From: Lachnoanaerobaculum sp. ICM7
GTDB taxonomy: Bacteria; Bacillota; Clostridia; Lachnospirales; Lachnospiraceae
Assembly (NCBI RefSeq): GCF_000287675.1
Contig: NZ_ALJL01000022.1
Location: 164,324 to 228,323, forward strand
DNA: 64,000 nt
Direction of reading: 5' to 3'
The position numbers and the translations under genes are program-made. Numbering within the stretch: position 1 is the stretch's first letter; each line of letters opens with the position of its first letter. Of the stretch, positions 54,606-63,761 are shown piece by piece. The notes under the pieces are model-generated. The model had not been told where the DNA came from, searched no databases, and saw only the letters and a list, made by a program, of their open reading frames with translations.

Positions 54606-55424
54606 ATGGATAAACTTATTATTACGGCATGTATATGCGGTGCAGAGGTTACAAAGGAACAAAATCCGAATGTACCTTATACGGTGGAAGAGATTGTAAG
54701 AGAAGCAAAGTCGGCTTATGATGCCGGAGCCGCTATTATACATCTTCATGTAAGAGAGGATGACGGCACACCTACACAGAGTGCAGAAAGATTTAAAGAA
54801 TGTATTGACGCTATAAAAAAAGAATTACCTGATGTTATCATTCAACCTTCAACAGGTGGAGCGGTGGGTATGAGCAATGAAGAGAGACTCGCACCTACTT
54901 TGCTTCGTCCCGAGATGGCAACACTTGATTGCGGAACATGTAATTTCGGCGGAGACGATATTTTTGTAAACACCGAAAATACAATTATAGAATTTGCAAA
55001 CAGAATGAACGAGCTTGGCATAAAACCCGAGGTTGAGGTGTTTGACAAGGGAATGGTGGATATGGCTATTCGCCTCAATAAAAAAGGCATTATAAAATCA
55101 CCTATGCATTTTGACTTTGTAATGGGTGTAAACGGCGGTATCTCAGGAACTGCAAGAGATTTAAACTTTATGGTGGAGAGTATACCTGCAGGATCCACAT
55201 GGACAGCATCCGGAGTGGGAAGAGCGGAATTTCCTATGGTGACCATGGCGATACTTATGGGCGGCCATGCAAGAGTTGGATTTGAAGATAATGTATATCT
55301 GAGTAAAGGTGTTATGGCAAAGTCAAACGGTGAACTTGTAGAAAAGGTCGTAAGACTTGCAAAGGAACTTGGAAGAGAGATAGCAACACCGGCTGAAGCA
55401 AGAGAAATATTGGGTTTAAAATAA
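54606..55424 (+). CDS. kce: 3-keto-5-aminohexanoate cleavage enzyme
   Basis: 272-residue Zn-dependent BKACE (DUF849) TIM barrel that converts 3-keto-5-aminohexanoate and acetyl-CoA to 3-aminobutyryl-CoA and acetoacetate. Zinc ligands His46 and His48 (AAIIHLHVRE) and the C-terminal Glu are present; STGGAVGMSNEER and FVMGVNGGISGTARDL are typical. It feeds Kal, encoded 10 bases upstream. Confidence 0.93.
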   Translation: MDKLIITACICGAEVTKEQNPNVPYTVEEIVREAKSAYDAGAAIIHLHVREDDGTPTQSAERFKECIDAIKKELPDVIIQPSTGGAVGMSNEERLAPTLLRPEMATLDCGTCNFGGDDIFVNTENTIIEFANRMNELGIKPEVEVFDKGMVDMAIRLNKKGIIKSPMHFDFVMGVNGGISGTARDLNFMVESIPAGSTWTASGVGRAEFPMVTMAILMGGHARVGFEDNVYLSKGVMAKSNGELVEKVVRLAKELGREIATPAEAREILGLK

Positions 55425-55434
55425 TGGAGGACTT

Positions 55435-56469
55435 ATGTTAAAGGGAAACAAGTACGGTATTCACAGAGTTATTGAACCACAGGGAGTTTTAACTCAGGCG
55501 GCAAAGAAGATAGACAATGATATGACAAAGAGATATTCAAATGAGATTATCTGTGATGTTATTTCATTAAATATCGACTCCGCATCATTTACACAGATCG
55601 AAGAAGCTTGCAATAAAGATGTTGAAAAAATCGGACAGATGATTCTTGATATAGTAAATGAAAGAGGAAAAATGCAAAATCCTGTAACCGGTTCAGGCGG
55701 TATGTTTATAGGAACAGTAAGCTATATCGGTGAAGAGCTTGATACGGATATCAAGGTTGGAGATAAGATTGCATCTTTGGTATCGCTTTCAATGACACCT
55801 TTAAAGATCGATAAGATAAAGGCTATCCATCCTGAAATCGACAGAGTGGATATCGAAGGACAGGCTGTATTATTTGAAAGCGCATTATATGCAAAGCTTC
55901 CTGAAGATCTTCCTGAGCCGCTTGCACTTGCAGCTTTGGATGTAGCGGGAGCTCCTGCACAGACAGCAAAGCTTGTACAGTCAGGACAGAGTGTACTGGT
56001 ACTTGGAGGAGCCGGAAAGAGCGGAATGCTTGTTTGCTATGAGGCAATGAAGAGAGTAGGACCTACAGGTAAGGTAGTCGCTATGGACTATAGCAAAGAA
56101 GGTGTGGAAGAGTTAAAGAAGATGGGACTTTGCCATGAAGCATTTCAGGCAAGTGCCGCACTTCCTGTAGAAGTTCTTGATAAGGCATTGGAGCTTAATG
56201 ACGGAAGAGAATATGATGTTTCAATATGCTGTGTAAATGTAAATAACTGTGAGATGAGCGCAATCCTTCCTGTTCGTGACGGCGGATGTGTATACTTCTT
56301 CTCAATGGCTACAAGCTTTACAAAGGCTGCACTGGGAGCAGAGGGCGTAGGAAAAGATATTGATATGATCATAGGAAACGGATATACAAAGGGACATGAC
56401 AAGATAACATTGCAGGAAATTCGTGAAAATCCGGCAATAAGAGAAGTTTTTGAGAAAAAATACGTGTAA
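55435..56469 (+). CDS. kdd: L-erythro-3,5-diaminohexanoate dehydrogenase
   Basis: 344 residues. Oxidatively deaminates 3,5-diaminohexanoate to 3-keto-5-aminohexanoate with NAD. A medium-chain-dehydrogenase-like Rossmann region is visible: LVLGGAGKSGMLVCYEAMKR and KVVAMDYSKEGVEELK. The N-terminal KYGIHRVIEPQGVLTQAAKK is characteristic of Kdd. Order kce-kdd-kamA as in known lysine clusters. Confidence 0.93.
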   Translation: MLKGNKYGIHRVIEPQGVLTQAAKKIDNDMTKRYSNEIICDVISLNIDSASFTQIEEACNKDVEKIGQMILDIVNERGKMQNPVTGSGGMFIGTVSYIGEELDTDIKVGDKIASLVSLSMTPLKIDKIKAIHPEIDRVDIEGQAVLFESALYAKLPEDLPEPLALAALDVAGAPAQTAKLVQSGQSVLVLGGAGKSGMLVCYEAMKRVGPTGKVVAMDYSKEGVEELKKMGLCHEAFQASAALPVEVLDKALELNDGREYDVSICCVNVNNCEMSAILPVRDGGCVYFFSMATSFTKAALGAEGVGKDIDMIIGNGYTKGHDKITLQEIRENPAIREVFEKKYV

Positions 56470-56494
56470 TTTACAGTAAGTAAGAGGAAAAAAT

Positions 56495-57751
56495 ATGAGA
56501 AACAGTAGAGAAAACGGATTGTTCGTAGACGTTCCCGATAATGAGTGGAACGACTGGAAATGGCAACTTAGAAACAGAATAACAAATGTAGAGAGTTTAA
56601 AAAAGTATGTAAAGCTTACCGAAAAAGAAGAAGAAGGTGTAAAGAGATGTTTGGAAAACCTAAGAATGGCTATCACACCATACTATCTTTCACTTATCGA
56701 CCTTGAGGATGAAAACGACCCTGTAAGAAAACAGGCAATACCTACAGTATCAGAGCTTCATATAGCGCAAGCCGACCTTGCGGATCCTTTACATGAGGAT
56801 ACAGACTCACCTGTACACGGTCTTACACACAGATATCCCGACAGAGTTTTATTCCTTGTAACAGATCAGTGCTCAATGTATTGCAGACATTGTACAAGAA
56901 GAAGATTTGCAGGACAAAACGATACAAGTGTACCTACATCACAGGTGGACGCATGCCTTGATTATATAAGAAGACATCCTGAGGTAAGAGATGTACTGCT
57001 TTCAGGCGGTGATGCACTGCTTATAAGTGATGAAAAACTTGAATACATTATCTCAGAGCTTAGAAAAATAGAGCATGTTGAGATAGTAAGAATCGGTTCA
57101 AGAACACCTGTTGTTATGCCACAGAGAATTACACCTGAACTTGTAAATATGTTAAAGAAGTATCATCCTATCTGGCTCAATACACATTTCAATCATCCAA
57201 GTGAGATTACAAAAGAGTCGGCTGAGGCTTGTGCAAGACTTGCAGATGCAGGTATTCCTCTTGGAAATCAGACAGTGCTTTTGGCAGGTGTAAATGACTG
57301 TGTACATATAATGACTGACCTAGTTCATGAGCTTGTAAAGATAAGAGTAAGACCTTACTACATTTATCAATGTGACCTTTCACAGGGACTTGAGCATTTC
57401 AGAACACCTGTATCAAAGGGTATCGAGATAATAGAAGGACTTAGAGGTCATACTTCAGGATACTGCGTACCTACATTCGTAGTTGATGCACCGGGAGGTG
57501 GCGGAAAGACACCTGTTATGCCGAATTATGTTATTTCACAGAGCCCGGGCAAGGTTATACTCAGAAACTATGAAGGTGTTATCACAACATATACAGAGCC
57601 TGAGCATTATGAGAACAATTGCAATTGTGATATTTGCAGGGGAAAGAAAGAAAAGCATTTAGGAGGAGTGGCAGCTCTTGAACAGGGACTTGCCATGACA
57701 ATTGAACCGGCCGATTTAGCCAGATTCAGAAGATCACATGATAAGAAATAG
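56495..57751 (+). CDS. kamA: Lysine 2,3-aminomutase
   Basis: 418-residue radical SAM/PLP enzyme turning L-lysine into L-beta-lysine, first step of the pathway. Cluster Cys126, Cys130, Cys133 (DQCSMYCRHCTRRRF); GGDALL; PLP-binding Lys338 in DAPGGGGKTPVMPNYV; C-terminal zinc cysteines in NNCNCDICRGKK. Length matches the clostridial enzyme; EF-P lysyltransferase-type homologues (EpmB) are shorter. Confidence 0.96.
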   Translation: MRNSRENGLFVDVPDNEWNDWKWQLRNRITNVESLKKYVKLTEKEEEGVKRCLENLRMAITPYYLSLIDLEDENDPVRKQAIPTVSELHIAQADLADPLHEDTDSPVHGLTHRYPDRVLFLVTDQCSMYCRHCTRRRFAGQNDTSVPTSQVDACLDYIRRHPEVRDVLLSGGDALLISDEKLEYIISELRKIEHVEIVRIGSRTPVVMPQRITPELVNMLKKYHPIWLNTHFNHPSEITKESAEACARLADAGIPLGNQTVLLAGVNDCVHIMTDLVHELVKIRVRPYYIYQCDLSQGLEHFRTPVSKGIEIIEGLRGHTSGYCVPTFVVDAPGGGGKTPVMPNYVISQSPGKVILRNYEGVITTYTEPEHYENNCNCDICRGKKEKHLGGVAALEQGLAMTIEPADLARFRRSHDKK

Positions 57752-57762
57752 GAGATATACAC

Positions 57763-59322
57763 ATGAGTAAACTTGGACTTGATAAAAGTTTAATCTCTAA
57801 AGCCAGAAGCAGTGCTAAGAATGTTGCACTGGATGTCCAAGCCTTTATTGATGATCATACTACAGTAGCTGTAGAGAGAACGGTATGCAGACTTTTGGGG
57901 ATTGACGGAGTAAACAGTGTGGAAGTGCCACTGCCCAATGTGGTGGTTGATCACCTTGTGGAGAACAAACTTCTTCCGATGGGTGCGGCATTTATGCTTG
58001 GAAACGCAATGCTTGAATTATCACTTTCACCTCTTGAAATAGCAGAGGGTATTGATAAGGGTGAAATAGATTTATCAAAACTTAAGATTCATTCATCTAA
58101 AGAGATAGAAGAGGCAATTGCACCGGTAGCAAAGGCTATGGTGGAAAGAATTCAAAAAAATGTTGACAAGAGAAATGAATATCTGGGTAAATTCGGAGAT
58201 AAGGAAGGACCTTATATATATCTCATAGTTGCTACCGGAAATATATATGAGGATATAACACAGGCAGTGGCTGCAGCCAAGCAGGGAGCAGACATAATCG
58301 CCGTTATAAGAACTACCGGACAGAGCCTTCTTGACTATGTTCCATATGGTGCCACTACAGAAGGCTTCGGTGGAACATATGCGACACAGGAAAACTTCAG
58401 ACTGATGAGAAAAGCTTTGGATGAGGTTGGAGAGAAAGAAAACAGATATATCAGACTTTGCAACTACTGTTCAGGACTTTGTATGCCTGAAATAGCCGCA
58501 ATGGGTGCGATGGAAAGACTTGATGTAATGCTCAATGACGCACTTTACGGAATTCTTTTCAGAGATATAAATATGCAAAGAACTCTGGTCGACCAGTATT
58601 TCTCAAGAGTTATAAACGGATTTGCAGGAGTTATTATAAATACAGGTGAGGACAACTACCTTACTACTGCAGATGCTATAGAAGAAGCACATACGGTACT
58701 TGCATCACAGTTTTTAAATGAGCAGTTTGCTATAGAAGCAGGTCTTCCGCCTGCACAGCAGGGACTCGGACATGCATTTGAGATATCACCGGATGCGGAA
58801 AACGGATTCTTATTTGAGTTGGCACAGGCACAGATGGCAAGAGAAATCTTCCCGAAGGCACCGCTTAAGTACATGCCTCCTACAAAGTTTATGACAGGAA
58901 ATATCTTCCGCGGTCATGTACAGGATGCACTCTTTAATATGGTAACCATACTTACAAGTCAAAAGATACATCTTCTGGGAATGATGACAGAGGCTATACA
59001 TACACCTTTTATGTCTGACAGAGCGCTTGCTATAGAAAACGCACAGTATATCTTCAGAACAATGAAGGACTTTGGAGATGAGATAGAGTTTAAAGAAGAC
59101 GGTATTATAAGAAACAGAGCAAATGAAGTTTTAAATAAGGCGGCAGCACTGCTCTCAGAGATAGAAACAAACGGACTGTTTGCTACACTTGAAAAGGGAA
59201 CTTTTGCGGATATAAAGAGACCTTTTAACGGAGGTAAGGGATTAGACGGAGTCGTTGTTAAAGATAATGTATACTTCAACCCATTCATTCCTCTTATGAA
59301 AAAGGAGGTGAAAGATGAGTAG
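57763..59322 (+). CDS. kamD: Lysine 5,6-aminomutase alpha subunit
   Basis: 519-residue alpha subunit of the adenosylcobalamin- and PLP-dependent mutase that converts beta-lysine to 3,5-diaminohexanoate. TIM-barrel segments include RTTGQSLLDYVPYGATTEGF, GGTYATQENFRLMRKAL and RLCNYCSGLCMPEIAAMGAM. The stop overlaps kamE by eight bases, ensuring equal synthesis. Confidence 0.95.
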   Translation: MSKLGLDKSLISKARSSAKNVALDVQAFIDDHTTVAVERTVCRLLGIDGVNSVEVPLPNVVVDHLVENKLLPMGAAFMLGNAMLELSLSPLEIAEGIDKGEIDLSKLKIHSSKEIEEAIAPVAKAMVERIQKNVDKRNEYLGKFGDKEGPYIYLIVATGNIYEDITQAVAAAKQGADIIAVIRTTGQSLLDYVPYGATTEGFGGTYATQENFRLMRKALDEVGEKENRYIRLCNYCSGLCMPEIAAMGAMERLDVMLNDALYGILFRDINMQRTLVDQYFSRVINGFAGVIINTGEDNYLTTADAIEEAHTVLASQFLNEQFAIEAGLPPAQQGLGHAFEISPDAENGFLFELAQAQMAREIFPKAPLKYMPPTKFMTGNIFRGHVQDALFNMVTILTSQKIHLLGMMTEAIHTPFMSDRALAIENAQYIFRTMKDFGDEIEFKEDGIIRNRANEVLNKAAALLSEIETNGLFATLEKGTFADIKRPFNGGKGLDGVVVKDNVYFNPFIPLMKKEVKDE

Positions 59323-60106
59323 CGGTTTATACAATCTTAATAAGGTTGAGTTTGATAAGACTCTGGACCTTACAAAGCTTAAAGCCTATGGAGATACCAT
59401 GAATGACGGCAAGGTTCAGATCAGTTTCACACTTCCTGTCAAGAACGATGAGAGAGGTGAAGAAGCTGCAAGAATACTTGCAAAGAAGATGGGACTTTCG
59501 GATGTGAATATCGCACACAGAATGTCACTTGATGTAGAGTTTACATTTTATGTGGTTTATGGTAGCCTTGTACACAGTGTGGATTATACAAATATTCATG
59601 TACAAACTGTCGAAGAGGAGACAATGAGCATGGAGGAAGTTAATGAGTTTATCAAAGAAAACTTCCACAGAAAGATAGTAGTGGTAGGAGCTTCTACCGG
59701 TACCGATGCTCATACTGTAGGTATAGATGCTATAATGAACAGAAAAGGATTTGCAGGACATTACGGACTTGAGAGATATGAGATGATTGAAGCTTATAAC
59801 CTCGGTTCACAGGTAGCAAACGAAGAGTTCATAGAGAAGGCAAGAGAGCTGAAGGCAGATGTACTTCTGGTGTCACAGACAGTTACACAAAAAGATATTC
59901 ATATAAAGAATCTTACAAATCTTGTGGAACTTTTGGAAGCTGATGAGCTTAGAAATAAATATGTGCTTATCTGCGGAGGTGCAAGAATCACACATGAGCT
60001 GGCTAAAGAGCTTGGTTATGATGCAGGGTTTGGAACCGGTAAGTTTGCGGATGATGTAGCTACATTTGCAGTTACTGAGATGTTAAGAAGAGGCTTAGGC
60101 AAGTAA
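59315..60106 (+). CDS. kamE: Lysine 5,6-aminomutase beta subunit
   Basis: 263-residue cobalamin-binding subunit. The base-off B12 motif is DAHTVG (Asp131, His133, Gly136). Lys144 (MNRKG) is at the position of the PLP-binding lysine known in the clostridial enzyme. The Rossmann core continues with VLLVSQTVTQKDIHIKN and LICGGARITHELAKELG. AAAGGAGG lies inside the kamD end. Confidence 0.95.
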   Translation: MSSGLYNLNKVEFDKTLDLTKLKAYGDTMNDGKVQISFTLPVKNDERGEEAARILAKKMGLSDVNIAHRMSLDVEFTFYVVYGSLVHSVDYTNIHVQTVEEETMSMEEVNEFIKENFHRKIVVVGASTGTDAHTVGIDAIMNRKGFAGHYGLERYEMIEAYNLGSQVANEEFIEKARELKADVLLVSQTVTQKDIHIKNLTNLVELLEADELRNKYVLICGGARITHELAKELGYDAGFGTGKFADDVATFAVTEMLRRGLGK

Positions 60107-60116
60107 AGGAGATATT

Positions 60117-60641
60117 ATGACAGGACTTATTCATGTATACGAAGGCGACGGTAAAGGAAAGACAACTGCGGCTGTAGGCTTGGCAGTAAGATGTGCAGGT
60201 AGTGGCAGAAAAGTCCTGTTTTCACAGTTTTTAAAAAGTGATACTTCAAACGAACTTAAGGTACTAAAGAATATAGAAAACATTGAATTGTATACAAAGA
60301 AAAACAGTTTCGGTTTTACATTCAATATGACTGATGAAGAAAAGATCCTTGCAAAAGAATTTTTCACAAATCATCTGAAAGAAATTATTCATCTGGCTAT
60401 CGAGAAGAAAGTGGATCTGGTAGTTATGGATGAGATAATAGATGCTTATAACCTTAATATGGTGGAGCATGATGTACTCACAGATTTTTTAAAATCCCGC
60501 CCGAAAAATCTGGAAGTGGTTATGACCGGAAGAAATCCTAAGGATGAGATAGTAGAACTTGCTGATTATCTGACACACTTTCAAAAGGTAAAGCATCCGT
60601 TTGACAAGGGTATAAGAGCCCGTGTCGGTATAGAAATGTAA
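60117..60641 (+). CDS. Cob(I)alamin adenosyltransferase, CobA/CobO/BtuR type
   Basis: 174 residues with the P-loop EGDGKGKTT (9-17), VLFSQFLKSD, VDLVVMDEIIDAYNL and EVVMTGRNPKDEIVELADYL. Transfers adenosine from ATP to cob(I)alamin, supplying the adenosylcobalamin required by KamDE directly upstream. Its position, 10 bases after kamE, points to cofactor supply for this enzyme. Confidence 0.9.
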   Translation: MTGLIHVYEGDGKGKTTAAVGLAVRCAGSGRKVLFSQFLKSDTSNELKVLKNIENIELYTKKNSFGFTFNMTDEEKILAKEFFTNHLKEIIHLAIEKKVDLVVMDEIIDAYNLNMVEHDVLTDFLKSRPKNLEVVMTGRNPKDEIVELADYLTHFQKVKHPFDKGIRARVGIEM

Positions 60642-60655
60642 AGAGAGGAAAAGGT

Positions 60656-62308
60656 ATGAATAGTGGTAATGACACTTATAATCCCGGATTTTTTAGAAAT
60701 AAAAAATCATACTTGCTATGTTTAGCGATTTTCATTTTAGTTATGTGTCCGATGATAGTGTACGGAGCGGAAGCTGAAGCACCGAAGCCTGCGCTGTACG
60801 CAACATTCTGGTCACTTGTACCACCACTTGTAGCTATTGTACTTGCTCTTATAAGTAAAGAAGTATATAGCTCACTTGCAATCGGAGTTATCTTCGGAGG
60901 TCTTTTGGCATCAGGATTTAACTTTGAAGGAACAATGAAGACCATTTTTGAAAACGGTTTTGTTTCAGTTTTATCAAGTGCTTACAATGTAGGTATTTTG
61001 ATTTTCCTTGTTATTTTGGGAATGGTTGTTGCTCTTATGAATAAGACCGGCGGCTCTGATGCCTTCGGTAAATGGGCATCAAAAAGAATTAAGACCAGAG
61101 TGGGGGCTCAGCTTACATCAATCCTTCTCGGCTGTCTTATCTTTATCGATGACTACTTCAACTGTCTTACAGTTGGTAGCGTTATGAGACCTGTTACAGA
61201 TAAGCATCAGGTTTCAAGAGCAAAGCTCGCATATTTGATAGATGCTACTGCAGCTCCTGTATGTATTATTTCACCTATTTCATCCTGGGCCGCAGCAGTT
61301 ACGGGATTCGTTGACGGTGAAGACGGATTTGCACTCTTTGTAAAGGCAATCCCATTTAACTACTATGCACTTCTTACAATTGTAATGATGCTTGTTATTA
61401 CACTTTGGAAGTTTGACTTCGGTCCTATGAAGCTTCATGAAGAGAATGCAAAGAAAGGCGATCTCTTTACAACCGGAGAAGAGAAGTTTGAAGACCTTGA
61501 CAGAGGAGAGCATAAAGACGGTAAGCTTATAGATATGCTTTTCCCTATCGTTTCATTGATTATTTGCTGCGTTATCGGAATGCTCTATACAGGTGGAATA
61601 TTCAGCGGTGCAGGCATCGTTGAAGCTTTCTCAAACTGTGACGCTTCAGTAGGACTTTCAATGGGTAGCTTTGTAGCACTTATTATCACATTGGCATTCT
61701 ACATAGCAAGAAGATCACTTAAGTTCTCAGAGTGTATGGATTGTTTACCTGCAGGATTTAAGGCAATGGTACCTGCAATTCTTATCCTTACATTTGCATG
61801 GTCATTAAAGTCTATCACAGACGTACTTGGAGCAAAGGAATTTGTTGCTACAATGATGGAGCACTCAGCTAACGGTATGCAATTGTTGCTTCCGGCAATT
61901 ATATTCGTAGTAGCGGTTTGTCTGGCTTTCTCAACAGGAACATCATGGGGAACATTCGGTATCCTTATACCTATAGTTGTTGCCGTATTTGCAGGAAAAG
62001 ATTCACAGATGATGATCATTTCAATCTCAGCATGTATGGCAGGTGCTGTTTGCGGTGATCACTGCTCACCTATATCAGATACTACCATCATGGCGAGTGC
62101 AGGAGCACAGTCAAATCATATCAACCATGTAAATACACAGTTACCATATGCAATGCTTGTTGCAGCAGTATCATTTGTAAGTTATATAATAGCGGCTTTT
62201 GTAAAGAATGTTGTAATATCACTTATAATAGCAATAGCATTGATGGTTGGTGTACTCTTTATCATAAAGAAAGTTACATATAAAGAAGACTCAGTAAAAG
62301 CTGTTTAA
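60656..62308 (+). CDS. NhaC-family antiporter, candidate transporter for the lysine pathway
   Basis: 550 residues with about 12 membrane segments. Family motifs: LLGCLIFIDDYFNCLTVGSV, MRPVTDKHQVSRAKLAYLID, TAAPVCIISPISSWAAAVTG, and near the end FSTGTSWGTFGILIPIVVAV and GDHCSPISDTTIMASAGAQS. NhaC-type proteins exchange Na+ or H+ and in some cases organic solutes. Last gene of the lysine unit, so lysine uptake or product exchange is a reasonable guess; a plain Na+/H+ role is equally possible. Confidence 0.85.
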   Translation: MNSGNDTYNPGFFRNKKSYLLCLAIFILVMCPMIVYGAEAEAPKPALYATFWSLVPPLVAIVLALISKEVYSSLAIGVIFGGLLASGFNFEGTMKTIFENGFVSVLSSAYNVGILIFLVILGMVVALMNKTGGSDAFGKWASKRIKTRVGAQLTSILLGCLIFIDDYFNCLTVGSVMRPVTDKHQVSRAKLAYLIDATAAPVCIISPISSWAAAVTGFVDGEDGFALFVKAIPFNYYALLTIVMMLVITLWKFDFGPMKLHEENAKKGDLFTTGEEKFEDLDRGEHKDGKLIDMLFPIVSLIICCVIGMLYTGGIFSGAGIVEAFSNCDASVGLSMGSFVALIITLAFYIARRSLKFSECMDCLPAGFKAMVPAILILTFAWSLKSITDVLGAKEFVATMMEHSANGMQLLLPAIIFVVAVCLAFSTGTSWGTFGILIPIVVAVFAGKDSQMMIISISACMAGAVCGDHCSPISDTTIMASAGAQSNHINHVNTQLPYAMLVAAVSFVSYIIAAFVKNVVISLIIAIALMVGVLFIIKKVTYKEDSVKAV

Positions 62309-62319
62309 TTAATACGAAG

Positions 62320-62354
62320 GCACTCCCGACCGAAAGGGTCGGGGGTGCTTTTTT
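62320..62354 (+). terminator. Terminator of the lysine fermentation operon
   Basis: GCACTCCCGACC (62320-62331) pairs with GGTCGGGGGTGC (62337-62348), one G-T pair, loop GAAAG, then a T run. Confidence 0.9.
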
Positions 62355-62440
62355 GTTTGAAGTATAGCACTGCTGATGAGGTTTAAACAAATTTAAAAAA
62401 ATCAATTTTTTAAAATTATATTAAAAAAAATGGAATTAGA

Positions 62441-62469
62441 TTGACATAAAAAACATTCATGTATATAAT
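62441..62469 (+). promoter_or_regulatory. Consensus sigma-A promoter for the choline-binding protein gene
   Basis: Perfect TTGACA (62441-62446), 17-base spacer and perfect TATAAT (62464-62469): the best promoter in the window. The predicted start is about 245 bases before the coding region. Confidence 0.8.
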
Positions 62470-62475
62470 CACAAT

Positions 62476-62721
62476 GTAAATATTTAAGAACGGAATAGAA
62501 AGTCCTTTGTATAGAAGATGTAAATAATTGTGAAATAATGGACAATACAAAGATTCAAAGTACATAATTGTATTCTATAGTTTGAAAAAACTATTAGAAA
62601 ATATATTTTTTAGTTTTAACTGTTTTTTTTCATCAGTCTTGGGTATATGGCTTCATGGAGTCAATAGTTGAGATAAATTTATGAAAATTCAGTAAACAGG
62701 ATAGAACTGAAAGGAGTATTT
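62476..62721 (+). promoter_or_regulatory. Long untranslated leader of the choline-binding protein gene
   Basis: About 245 AT-rich bases without a gene. Visible pairings are CTTTGTAT (62505-62512) with ATACAAAG (62545-62552), and a TCTA-TAGTT/AACTA-TTAGA hairpin near 62574-62598 followed by a weak T-rich stretch. AAAGGAG stands before ATG 62722. Could carry post-transcriptional control or encode a small RNA. Confidence 0.45.
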
Positions 62722-63639
62722 ATGAAGAAACTATTATTAATGACAGCCGCTTTTTCAATGCTTATGTGTTTTGAGGCATTTGCTTTTACGTCAAGCAATC
62801 CCGATGTCACAATAAAAAGCGGAGATACGGGAAGGACTTACACTTGGACCTCACCACTTGGAACAGAGATAACCATGCCGGTTATTACAAAAGATGCTGT
62901 TTTAAGCATGAATAAAGGCGACTCACAGTATATGACGGCATATTTCTATGATCCTTCAGGGGCAATTAATACAGAAAATAATCTTATTATGTATAACTAC
63001 AAAGAATCAGCCTTTTCAGTTGCTACATTGGGTCTGGAAAGAGCAACAGAGTATTCACCGCTTACAATACGCAGTTATAGTGTTGGTGAGCCTATATTAG
63101 ATAGACGTCTATATAATGGATATACCGGACAGGATATTATAATATCTTTTTCCAAGAATTCAGGTAGTAACTTTGTACTCGGATATGATTTTGAGGGAAG
63201 CTACTTCAATGAAAAAAATGCAAATAGAGTGGGTTACTTTTATGTAGATATGGGTTCATCTACAAATACATCATCTCAGGGTTGGGAAAACACTGATAGA
63301 GGATGGAAGTATAAAGAGTCTAACGGAAGCTATGTAACTAATACATGGAAACAGGTTGACGGTATATGGTATTACTTTGACGGAGAAGGACATATTGCTA
63401 CAAGCTGGAGACAAATAGACGGAGCATGGTACTTCTTTAATTCAAGCGGAGCAATGCTTACAGGTTGGGTACAGTCAGGAAATGACTGGTATTTCTTGAA
63501 TCCTTCAGGCGCTATGGCTACAGGTTGGGTACAATCAGGAAATGATTGGTACTATATGAGTCCGTCAGGAGCAATGCTAAGCAATACAACTACCTCTGAC
63601 GGCTATAGACTTGATGCTTCAGGAAGATGGGTAAAATAA
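62722..63639 (+). CDS. Secreted protein with C-terminal choline/cell-wall-binding repeats
   Basis: 305 residues. Signal peptide MKKLLLMTAAFSMLMCFEAF with probable cleavage after residue 21 or 22. An N-terminal domain of about 160 residues has no recognised family. From about residue 187 follow five Trp/Tyr/Gly repeats (e.g. GWKYKESNGSYVTNTWKQVD, GIWYYFDGEGHIATSWRQID, GAWYFFNSSGAMLTGWVQSG), the CW_binding_1 type that holds proteins to choline or other wall polymers. The last two repeats are nearly identical in DNA as well, indicating recent duplication. A single-gene unit with a strong promoter. Function of the N-domain is unknown. Confidence 0.85.
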   Translation: MKKLLLMTAAFSMLMCFEAFAFTSSNPDVTIKSGDTGRTYTWTSPLGTEITMPVITKDAVLSMNKGDSQYMTAYFYDPSGAINTENNLIMYNYKESAFSVATLGLERATEYSPLTIRSYSVGEPILDRRLYNGYTGQDIIISFSKNSGSNFVLGYDFEGSYFNEKNANRVGYFYVDMGSSTNTSSQGWENTDRGWKYKESNGSYVTNTWKQVDGIWYYFDGEGHIATSWRQIDGAWYFFNSSGAMLTGWVQSGNDWYFLNPSGAMATGWVQSGNDWYYMSPSGAMLSNTTTSDGYRLDASGRWVK

Positions 63640-63704
63640 TTCGATACTTTATATCGAGGTGAAATATAAAATTGTCGGGGGGCTGTGAAATAAGTCCCTA
63701 AAAG

Positions 63705-63742
63705 AAATAGGACCATTCGTTAATGCGAAAGGTCCTATTTTT
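63705..63742 (+). terminator. Hairpin terminator inside the IS left end
   Basis: AAATAGGACC (63705-63714) pairs with GGTCCTATTT (63731-63740), extended by TCG/CGA within, then T residues. It would stop read-through from the upstream gene into the transposase. Confidence 0.75.
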
Positions 63743-63761
63743 GTGGTAAAATTAACTTACG

